From: Diphasiastrum complanatum
Taxonomy: Eukaryota; Streptophyta; Lycopodiopsida; Lycopodiales; Lycopodiaceae
Length of the DNA stretch: 64,000 bases
NCBI GenBank assembly: GCA_029204225.1
Contig: CM055111.1
Coordinates: 18,186,668-18,250,667 of the forward strand
Direction of reading: 5' to 3'
Program-made: the position numbers and the translations under genes
Notes under the pieces: generated by a model
The model's database searches: none
The model's input: only the letters and a program-made list of their open reading frames with translations
What the model was told of the DNA's origin: nothing
In this document: one piece after another, positions 55,425-64,000 of the stretch
How positions within the stretch are numbered: position 1 is the first letter of the stretch
How the letters are laid out: every line of letters starts with the position of its first letter

Positions 55425-56053
55425 TGTTTCTATTTACAAAGCTTTGCTAGCTTTCAGCCCTCTGCCTGAGAAAATGTTCGCGAACACAAAAGTCAAGAGA
55501 CACGAAGCACGAAAGATTCACGCACGAGAATCTTTTGCGGTCCAGCATGAGAAAGTCAGATGACGGAGACGAAACCAACGACACGACACGAAAAAATGTC
55601 GCGAAACCTTTTCTGCCCTCACGCTCCATGAAGGACCAGCAAGGTCACACAAGTACCCAGAAGTATAGATGTCTGATCTGATGGCATGACGTCAGTAGAT
55701 ACACTCTAAATCGTGGCTAATCCGCCACTCTTGTAATTTTCTAATCTAAAAGGTTACACAAAACGACTGGGCTTGAAGAATCAGAGAAAAATCAATAGAT
55801 GGTCTTGTAGCCATTGTGCACATGCAAATGTATCTACTGTTATTCATATGTCTGATTCTCTCATTCATTTAATTCCGCACCTTGGTTGAAACTTTGTTGA
55901 ATGCTACATTTATTTATAAACGTAGATCAACAGTGCCTAACTACATTATGGAGGACTGTAGGAGTCATTCAGCTGGCAGTGACCAACAATCGCATCTGAA
56001 CTCCATCCGAATCACATTGAATCATTTGCGACTCATTAAATCTCTTCCATCAG
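55425..56053 (+). repeat. 5' LTR of Copia element H
   Basis: Proposed start TGTTTCTATTTACAAAGC at 55,425. It ends just before the primer site. It shares several blocks with the minus-strand LTR at 15,269-16,139 (GAAAATGTTCGCGAACA, ATGAAGGACCAGCAAGGTCA). The start is set only by comparison of these two copies. Confidence 0.65.
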
Positions 56054-56066
56054 TGGTATCAGAGCC
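56054..56066 (+). other. Primer-binding site of Copia element H
   Basis: TGGTATCAGAGCC, initiator-Met type, adjoining the LTR. Confidence 0.93.
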
Positions 56067-56167
56067 TCTCTATTTTCATAATCTGACATAGCCAAGAAGC
56101 GATCAAGATCCAGGAGGCCAAGCATTTGAACGAACAACCATCAACAACAGAACAGACTTCAGAAGCA

Positions 56168-57240
56168 ATGGCTTCAATCAGCAACATACAGAACAAGATC
56201 TGTACAATTCTTGATTCTTCAGGATCTAACTTTCTAGCTTGAAAAGTTAAAACTTCACTGATACTCAAGGGCGAAGGTTTATTCCCCTAGGTGGATGGCA
56301 CAGAAGAGATGCCTACAACATCAGACAAAGAGCTACGTGAGTGGAGGGAGAAAAATGACAAGGCAGTAGCCTTGCTATCTTCATCCATCGAAGATAGTCT
56401 CACACTTGACCTGGCTACACTCTCCAAAGCTAAGGAGATGTGAGATGCACTACTCACAACATTTTAAATGAAATCAAGAAGTCAAATCATGATGCTGGAA
56501 GATCAGTTGACAAATCTATAGTGGGATGAGAAAGACCTCACTTATTTCGTAAGGAAGATGAAGGATCTGTTTCTATCACTACATAACTCTGGAGCAGAGA
56601 ATGCAGTGTCAGCTGAGAAGCAGCTCACTTACCTGTTGAGAGCCTTACCCAGATCATTCTAGACAACAAGGACCCTGCTCGCAAAAGATCCTACCATGAA
56701 CCTCGAAAAGGAGATTGTCAAGATTCGAGAGGAAGTTGAGGCAAGAGAACATCTTGATCACAAAGATGGTTCTGACTAGGCCCTCTACGGCAACAAAGAA
56801 AAATTCAAGAAACAATTTATGCCTAAGACGGAGTCAAATCAGAGGCAGGATCGTGATCAACAAGCAAAGAGGACCAGAAAAGACAACTGGAAGAGCAAAG
56901 GGAAGTCGAAGCAGCAAGGTGGAGAAAAGAAGACTTGTGTGAGATGCAGAAGAGACGGGCACACAGTTGATACATGATGGCTTAATCCAAAAATTGAGTG
57001 TGTCCACTGCCACAATCAGGGTCATGCAGCCATGGATTTCCAGAAGAACCCCAGAAAAAAATCAGCGCAAAACAAACATGAGAATAACAACAGTTCATCC
57101 TATGTCGAGGAGCTCGAGAGATCGAAAATGGGCGAAGAAAGACCGAACAAAAACAGTTTGAATGCCTATATCTGTGAAGAAGTGTGTGCAGCATCAACAT
57201 CTGACACACATGAGGTGATCCTAGATTCAGGAGCCACCTC
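56168..57240 (+). pseudogene. Copia element H: gag, zinc knuckles, protease
   Basis: The frame starts MASISNIQNKICTILDSSGS and passes TSLILKGEGLF, VDGTEEMPTTSDKELREWRE, SIEDSLTLDLATLSKAKEM, DLTYFVRKMKDLFLSLHN and AEKQLTYLLRALPRSF. It then has two degraded knuckles, CVRCRRDGHTVDT (fourth Cys replaced by TGA) and CVHCHNQGHAAMDF (fourth Cys replaced by Phe), and the protease EVILDSGATSHFMTSR (57,212-57,259). At least seven in-frame stops lie at Trp or Gln positions (about 56,240; 56,290; 56,442; 56,464; 56,519; 56,660; 56,779). Same family as element B gag. Confidence 0.9.
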
Positions 57241-57568
57241 ACACTTCATGACATCAAGATGAATCATGTCTGATTTTAGAAGTGTAGATCCTTCAAGATT
57301 CATACTTCTTGGAGATGGATCTAAACATCAAGTGAACGATATTGGTTCACTCGAAGGCTGCAAGGGTGGGCTGAAGCAGTTGCTACAACCGCAGACATCC
57401 AGAACAGGACAAACAAGCCTAGTGTCCCTCACACGACACCAGATGAGCTATGGTGGGGTAGAAAGCCCAACCTATCTCACATCAGAATCTTTGGCTGTGT
57501 AGCTTATGCACATATTCCTAATAAGCTTCGAAAGAAGCTTGATGAGAAAGCCGAGCAGGGATTTCTGG
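57241..57568 (+). pseudogene. Copia element H: protease tail joined to integrase C-terminus
   Basis: After FILLGDGSKHQVNDIGSL the frame changes at about 57,350 to WAEAVATTADIQNRTNKPSV, then LWWGRKPNLSHIRIFGCVAY and AHIPNKLRKKLDEKAEQGFL, which is the end of the integrase. The pre-integrase zinc region and the catalytic core are missing, so an internal deletion of most of the integrase has occurred. The element is then cut by the repeat array at 57,569. Confidence 0.88.
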
Positions 57569-57596
57569 TCAATCACCCATAATAGACTCATTCATG

Positions 57597-57646
<50 letters not shown>

Positions 57647-57650
<4 letters not shown>

Positions 57651-57862
57651 TGTTCGGGAAAGCCGACATTCTTAAGGAATCGAACCGGCATCTTTTTTCC
57701 AAAACCGACAACTGCAAAATTTTGTAGGATATTTTACGTGATAAAGTTGAGATTTTAAAGATGAGAACCGGCAAGTAGAAGCATATCCCATGTCAGTAGC
57801 CGGAATACTCCTTAAGATATGGGATTTTTGAGGGAAACCTCAAAAAAAGTTTCCCGAACACT
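57647..57862. mobile_element. MITE family M, copy 2
   Basis: Starts AGTGTGTTCGGGAAAGCC, ends TTTCCCGAACACT. Flanked by GA repeats on the left and AGAGAGAG on the right. Confidence 0.75.
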
Positions 57863-58157
57863 AGAGAGAGAGCTAAAAGTAACCAACACTCCCAATTCTA
57901 GGAAGGTGTGAAGCCATTGTTTTCTTCTGTTAAAGGCATGGTTCAAATGCTTTTCTTGGAAGATGAGTTCCACAAAAAAGCTCAAACGCCGCGGGGAGGG
58001 AGCATGTGGTGACATTTTGGAGTAGGATATAATTGTGTGGTTCGGGAGTTTTGATTAGCACTCTATAATGTTCTCATGAAGTGTGTTTAGGGTGGGTGTG
58101 TGTGTGTTTTATGCTGCCGGTTTACGATTTGTGTTATATATTAATTTATGTTTCATG

Positions 58158-58255
<98 letters not shown>

Positions 58256-58637
58256 GTCAACGATCATATTTGGGCCAATGGAGTGCACACAGAGAATCCA
58301 AGAGTATGAGAGATAAACTCTTTAAAGTTTTTTTGGGAAATGCTTTAATCTTTGACCCTTATGACACTTCAAGGTTTGGCCAATAAATATTGATCAATAG
58401 GATGAGTGCCACGATACTTTGAAGTTAATCTCTCACTTGCTTCTAAAATAGAAAATACAAATATAATAATTAGATGAAGTTAATCCCTCACTTGCTTCTA
58501 AAAGGAAAAATCCAAATAGAATGATTAGATGAAGTTAATCTCTCACTTACTTCTAAAAGCAAAAAATCCAAATAGAATGATTAGATATAGTTTATCTTGA
58601 TTTCTATATCCAATCTCCCATAATAGACTCATTCACG

Positions 58638-58705
<68 letters not shown>

Positions 58706-58723
58706 AGAGAGAGAGAGAGAGAG

Positions 58724-58935
58724 AGTGTTCATGAAAGCCGGCATTCTTAAGGCATGGAACCGGCATCTTTTCCCCAAAATCGACAACTACAAAATTTTGC
58801 AGGATATTTACATGATAAATTTGAGATTTTATAGAGGAAAACCGGCAAGTAGAAGCATTTCCCATGTCAGTAGCCGGAATACTCCTTAAGATATGGGATT
58901 TTTGAGGGAAACCTCACAAAAGTTTTCCGAACACT
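58724..58935. mobile_element. MITE family M, copy 3
   Basis: Starts AGTGTTCATGAAAGCC, ends TTTTCCGAACACT, followed by GGAGAGAGAG. About 212 bp. Confidence 0.78.
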
Positions 58936-59264
58936 GGAGAGAGAGTTAAAAGTAACCAACACTCCCAATTCTAGGAAGGTGTGAAGCCATTGTTTTCTTC
59001 TGTTAAAGGCCTGGTTCATATGCTTTTCTTGGAAGATGAGTTCCACAAAAAAGCCCAAACGACGTAGGGAGGGAGCATGTGGTGACATTTTGGAGTAGGA
59101 TATAATTGTGTGGTTCGGGAGTTTTGATTAGCACTCTATAATGTTCTCATGAAGTGTGTTTAGGGTGGGTGTGTGTGTGTGTGTGTGCGTGTGTTTGTGT
59201 GTGTGCATGTGTGTGTTTTATGCTGCCGATTTACGATTTGTGATATATTAATTTATGTTTCATG

Positions 59265-59313
<49 letters not shown>

Positions 59314-59703
59314 GAGGAGGAGGAGGATTGTCAATGACCATATTTGGGCCAATGGAGTGCACACAGAGAATCCAAGAGTATGAGAGATAAAAAAATTTGG
59401 AAATGCTTTAATCTTTGACCCTTATGACACTTCAAGGTTTGGCCAATAAATATTGATCGATAGGATGAGTGCCGCGATACTTTGAAGTTAATCTCTCACT
59501 TGCTTCTAAAAGGAAAAATCCAAATAGAATAATTAGATGAAGTGAATCTCTCACTTGCTTCTAAAAGGAAAAATCCAAATAGAATGATTACATGAAGTTA
59601 ATCTCTCACTTGCTTCTAAAAGAAAAAATCCAAATAGAATGATTAGATGTAGTTTATCTTGATTTCCATATCCAATCACCCATAATAGACTCATTCACGT
59701 CCA

Positions 59704-59751
<48 letters not shown>

Positions 59752-59755
<4 letters not shown>

Positions 59756-59965
59756 TTCGGGAAAGCCGACATTCTTCAGGATTCGAACCGGTATCTTTTT
59801 TATAAAACCAATAACTACAAAATTTTGTAGGATATTTTACGTGATAAATTTGAGATTTTATAGAGGAGAACCGGCAAGTAGAAGCATATCCCATGTCAGT
59901 AGCCGGAATACTCCTTAAGATATGGGATTTTTGAGGGAAACCTCAAAAAAAGTTTTCCGAACACT
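59752..59965. mobile_element. MITE family M, copy 4
   Basis: Starts AGTGTTCGGGAAAGCC, ends TTTTCCGAACACT. The two termini give a 13-bp inverted repeat with one mismatch. Best-preserved ends of the family. Confidence 0.8.
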
Positions 59966-60274
59966 GGAGAGAGAGTTAAAAGTAACCAACACTCCCAATT
60001 CTAGGAAGGTGTGAAGCCATTGTTTTCTTCTGTTAAAGGCGTGGTTCAAATGCTTTTCTTGGAAGATGAGTTCCACAAAAAAGCCCAAACACCGCAGGGA
60101 GGGAGCATGTGGTGACATTTTGGAGTAGGATATAATTGTGTGGTTCGGGAGTTTTGATTAGCACTCTATAATGTTCTCATGAAGTGGGTTTAGGGTGGGT
60201 GTGTGTGTGTGTGCGTGTGTGTGTTTTATGCTGCCGATTTACGATTTGTGTTATATATTAATTTATTTTTCATG

Positions 60275-60329
<55 letters not shown>

Positions 60330-60718
60330 GATTGTCAACGATCATATTTGGGCCAATGGAGTGCACACAGAGAATCCAAGAGTATGAGAGATTATCTCTT
60401 TAAAGTTTTTTTTGGAATTGCTTTAATCTTTGACCCTTATGACACTTCAAGGTTTGGCCAATAAATATTGATCGATAGGATGAGTGCCACGATACTTTGA
60501 AGTTAATCTCTCACTTGCTTCTAAAAGGAAAAATCCAAATAGAATAATTAGATGAAGTTAATCTCTCACTTGCTTCTAAAAGGAAAAATCCAAATAGAAT
60601 GATTAGATGAAGTTATTCTCTCACTTGCTTCTAAAAGAAAAAAATCGAAATAGAATGATTAGATGTAGTTTATCTTGATTTCCATATCCAATCACCCATA
60701 ATAGACTCATTCACATCC

Positions 60719-61046
<328 letters not shown>

Positions 61047-61284
61047 GGAGAGAGAGTTAAAAGTAACCTACACTCCCCATTCTAGGAAGGTGTGAGGCCA
61101 TTGTTTTCTTCTGTTAAAGGCGTGGTTCAAATGCTTTTGTTGGAAGATGAGTTCCACAAAAAAGCCCAAACGCCGCAGGGAGGGAGCATGTGGTGACATT
61201 TTGGAGTAGGATATAATTGTGTGATTCGGGAGTTTTGATTAGCACTCTATAATGTTCTCATGAAGTGTGTTTAGGGTGGGTGTC

Positions 61285-61318
<34 letters not shown>

Positions 61319-61504
61319 TCATGCTACCGGTTTACGATTTGTGTTATATATTAATTTATTTTTCATGCGTGTGTTATATATTAATTCAATCCATGTCTCC
61401 AAATCTCTTTAACATTCTTACCACCCAACCACACCTATCCTAGATGTTGCACAAGAGTCGTCCACGATACTCCACGTGGATTCCACAAACTTGACCACCC
61501 TTTA

Positions 61505-62017
61505 AAAAGGAGAACACGTATTGGACATACTATGACTAGTTTGAAAGGTAATTGCAAATTTCTACACACTGTTGATGTGTCAAAAGACATTCTAGGTTCT
61601 TTGTCTGATCTTCCTCTTCCACCTAGCTTGCAACCATTAGTAAAAACTTTCATTAGAAGTAGATATTCATGTTGGCCACTCCAATCACCATTACCATTAA
61701 ATGGAACACCATTTACGTATTGGGGTCGAACGTACAGGATCATGCCTAGTGAACACTTTCCTGAGGCTGGTTTGGGCCTTTCTGCATTGAGTAGTATAAA
61801 GCAATTACCTCGTCGTCTACGTCAAGGCTTAAAAGAGACGATGGAAATTGATGAGCACATTAATCAAGAGACCAATGCATCTGAATCTAGCTCATCTAGA
61901 TCTACTTCTTCACAAACAAGTTCCAACGATGAAAATGAGCTTCCAATGGTCAAGTTAAATGGAGCACTAAGAAGTATATATGGCTTACATCCTCAATATT
62001 GGAGTATTGTAGAATAA
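61505..62017 (+). pseudogene. SET-module gene, deleted form (copy 2)
   Basis: Encodes the N-terminal piece (Met at 61,532, MTSLKGNCKFLHTVDVSKDI through YWGRTYRIMPSEHFPEAGLG and LSALSSI), then jumps in frame to KQLPRRLRQGLKETMEIDEH and the Ser-rich stretch, ending at a TAA in place of the NYR codons of copy 1. The SET core (GNIAAYINSS and downstream) is deleted. A coiled-coil continuation (KYEQREQRLKLEAERKEEQS, 62,070-62,210) follows after a small rearrangement near 62,035. It cannot be a functional methyltransferase. Confidence 0.6.
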
Positions 62018-62172
62018 TATCTACAAACTACTTCTCTTTCAATTAAGGGAAACTATGGAATATGTTTTAAAGTACGAGCAACGAGAACAAAGGCTTAAGC
62101 TGGAAGCCGAAAGGAAAGAAGAACAATCTAGGTGGTTTGAGAAAATGAACATGCAAATTCAGAACCTAGTGA

Positions 62173-62757
62173 GTGTATATACTAAAGCATCAACACATCG
62201 ACAATGGGAATGAAAGGGAAGAAACTTATGAAGATGAAGATGATACCAGCAATGAGTCTAATGAGCAATGTGACAATGACGAAGCGGATGAGCGAAGCAA
62301 GGACAATGATTCAGATGAGCAAAGTGACAATGAAAGTCAAGTCTTAGGTCCAGAAATAGTTGCAGACAACAAAAGTCCAATTCAAGATTCGGACCAAGTT
62401 GCAACAACAGATGGTAAAACTCAGAATTCAGACGAAAGTTGAGATTTAGATTAGGATGTGAAGATAATTGAACATCCTTTTGAGTTTAACTTCAACCATC
62501 AAAGTCCATAACTTGACCTACATCGATGCATTAATCTGGTGAATGATCAAGCAACTATGGGTCATCAAAATGAGAAGATTGTTATGCTCAAAGAAAGTCG
62601 ATCAAGGCATTCACAAAATTTCAGAATGAGGACTATATGGCACCGATATTCCATGGCTTGGAATTGAGTGGCTATTTAAAGGATCCGCGGTCTGTGAACC
62701 GATTCAATTTGATTTGGGAGCCTTTGAGAATATTTTTATTCTTGACAACAATCTAAT
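62173..62757 (+). pseudogene. Acidic region of SET-module gene (copy 2)
   Basis: Same acidic frame as copy 1 (ERSKDNDSDEQSDNESQV) with one of its stops replaced by Gln and a new stop (DLD then TAG). The continuation (HPFEFNFNHQSP) has a one-base loss near 62,612 (TCACAAAATTTC for TCACCAAAATTTC) that shifts the frame. Function unknown. Confidence 0.4.
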
Positions 62758-62944
62758 GGAGTATGAGGTATTCAACAAGGATATTGTCCACAATGACGAG
62801 ATTTCATTATTCCATATAATCTAACTTGTATCAATACCTTGGATTATTGTTCAATGCCTCATAACTTTAGTTGGAGAACCCTATTCCTAGAGATTCTCTA
62901 GAACTCAAAAGCCAATATGTAATTCACATGCATATTTAGCATGT

Positions 62945-63637
62945 ATGGATGTGAATATTTATTGGGAATATTCTCTCAGTCAACCAATACTCTATAGGAA
63001 GCTGATTTTAAAATATGCCATCAATCTATATCAGTTTCTTTGGAGAAGTTCGCATTACTCAATCGATACTAACTCAGTGAATCTTTCATTCAATAATGTC
63101 AACAATGATTGTTCATCAATGGTTATTTGGAACAATCGAAACATCAAATCCTTGGTTCAACTTTGGAATGTATTTTCACTACTTGGGATTGATGCTTCAA
63201 CGATTTATATGGGCAACTGCAAATTTTATATTTCAAAACGAGAGTCCATTTTAGAGATCAATCAGGTCGAATATCTACAACCGCCTATGAATGAGGTATT
63301 GACCAAATTTGAAGAAATATATTTTGGTCAAGAGTATGCCCAGAGACATGTGTCAATATTCATGCCGACTACTTCATTTGGAGCATTTATATATGAACAT
63401 CAATTCATGACTACCATTTCTTATGAAAGAATTGTACAAGCAATATGGATCTTTCATCAGCCTCTTCTTCGACCATTATTTTTTCCCAATGGAAAAGCAA
63501 GTTGCAGACCTTCAACAAGCACTTTTCAATTTAGGTACCTACTACCATGTGTCTCAGATTTAGTAGACTCCCTCCATCATACTCTCACATTTTCACTTTT
63601 ACCTTTGTATCATTCCTACCCACCATTGATTTTTTGA
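62945..63637 (+). CDS. Unknown 230-aa ORF, intact copy
   Basis: The open frame reads MDVNIYWEYSLSQPILYRKL, AINLYQFLWRSSHYSIDTNS, SLVQLWNVFSLLGIDASTIY, KFEEIYFGQEYAQRHVSIFM and FGAFIYEHQFMTTISYERIV, then a hydrophobic, Ser/His-rich tail to 63,637. In copy 1 a one-base loss splits it. Between the copies many changes are silent or conservative, which hints at past coding constraint. No domain recognised. The ATG context and any upstream exon are undefined, and the C-terminal third (after IFHQPLL) may be read-through beyond a splice site. Confidence 0.5.
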   Translation: MDVNIYWEYSLSQPILYRKLILKYAINLYQFLWRSSHYSIDTNSVNLSFNNVNNDCSSMVIWNNRNIKSLVQLWNVFSLLGIDASTIYMGNCKFYISKRESILEINQVEYLQPPMNEVLTKFEEIYFGQEYAQRHVSIFMPTTSFGAFIYEHQFMTTISYERIVQAIWIFHQPLLRPLFFPNGKASCRPSTSTFQFRYLLPCVSDLVDSLHHTLTFSLLPLYHSYPPLIF

Positions 63638-64000
63638 CACTTGGCAATAGGTGAATCTGGCTCCTAATTTCTTGTGAATATAATATATGTAATCCAATTA
63701 AAGGCCGACACTTCAGCACAACTAGCCCATGTGCCTAATTTTTAAAGCTCTCTAAAGGGCTAGAATTTAATCATTTTAGTCTCTGACCGTTAGTTTTTTG
63801 ACATGTCATGAAAATTTAAAATTCCTTTGTCATTTGTAAACTTCCATCAAAAGATTTGCATTGGTATTAAGGTTCAAAGATTCCTTTGTCATTTGTAAAC
63901 TTCCATCAAAAGATTTGCATTGGTATTAAGGTTCAAAATGGCATTTGGCCTTGACTTGCATTTTATGTTTGGCGGTTCCATTCTTTGAGTTGCCAGTTCT
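63638..64000 (+). repeat. 3' flank of the SET module with 59-bp tandem duplication
   Basis: ATTCCTTTGTCATTTGTAAA starts at 63,821 and again at 63,880, period 59 bp. Copy 1 has a single unit at about 9,550. No gene seen. Confidence 0.9.

Larger units (their letters stand above)
61387..64000 (+). repeat. SET-module segment, copy 2 of the direct duplication
   Basis: Matches 6,233-9,671 except for an 888-bp deletion relative to copy 1 at 61,794/61,795 and a 59-bp tandem duplication at 63,821-63,938. It runs off the window end. Confidence 0.9.

Overview
The window is nuclear DNA of a land plant with a large, repeat-packed genome. The evidence is AT-rich non-coding DNA, at least six Ty1/copia elements or fragments, one chromodomain-type Ty3/gypsy element, CACTA and LINE remnants, small TIR elements, long (GA)n microsatellites and GT-AG introns. 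No bacterial or organellar gene, rRNA, tRNA or CRISPR array was seen. I cannot name the species. The AG-rich, Copia-dominated texture would suit a fern, lycophyte or other large-genome non-flowering plant, but that is inference. I found no intact host gene. The only host-type pieces are two exons of a NIMA-related (NEK) kinase near 45.5-46.0 kb and some exon-like DNA near 28.7-29.5 kb.

Layout. 0-1.4 kb: 3' end of a Copia element with its LTR. 1.5-2.7 kb: CACTA-type DUF4216 remnant and a field of GTGGATTATCCAC palindromes. 2.8-9.67 kb: a composite repeat with two small divergent genes, two long GA tracts flanking a small TIR element (MITE), then a SET-domain gene module. Its first part recurs inverted at 23.1-25.95 kb and its last part recurs directly at 61.4-64 kb. 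9.7-13.4 kb: decayed gypsy chromovirus. 13.4-16.9 kb: scrambled Copia (minus). 17.7-19.95 kb: LINE scrap and Copia (plus). 20-23.1 and 27.2-28.7 kb: a direct duplicate pair. 31.4-42.1 kb: Copia (minus) whose gag is split by a complete 5.7-kb LTR element. 42.3-43.0 kb: another Copia scrap. 43.5-44.7 kb: degenerate minisatellite-like DNA. 45-46 kb: NEK exons. 46.4-51.4 kb: LTR fragments and an unrecognised transposon-like gene. 51.4-54.4 kb: Copia (minus). 55.4-57.57 kb: Copia (plus), interrupted by a four-unit tandem array at 57.57-61.39 kb.

The most notable object is the element at 34,836-40,539. Its two 865-bp LTRs look identical by eye, it has a perfect 5-bp target duplication and a canonical initiator-Met primer site, and its only long ORF (671 aa) has a zinc knuckle but no protease, integrase, reverse transcriptase or RNase H. 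The ORF carries an internally duplicated module that is echoed in other Copia remnants here. It looks like a recent, non-autonomous, gag-like-coding LTR retrotransposon. Second in interest are the repeated SET-domain module and a MITE family inserted in GA tracts, for which this window also holds an apparent empty site.
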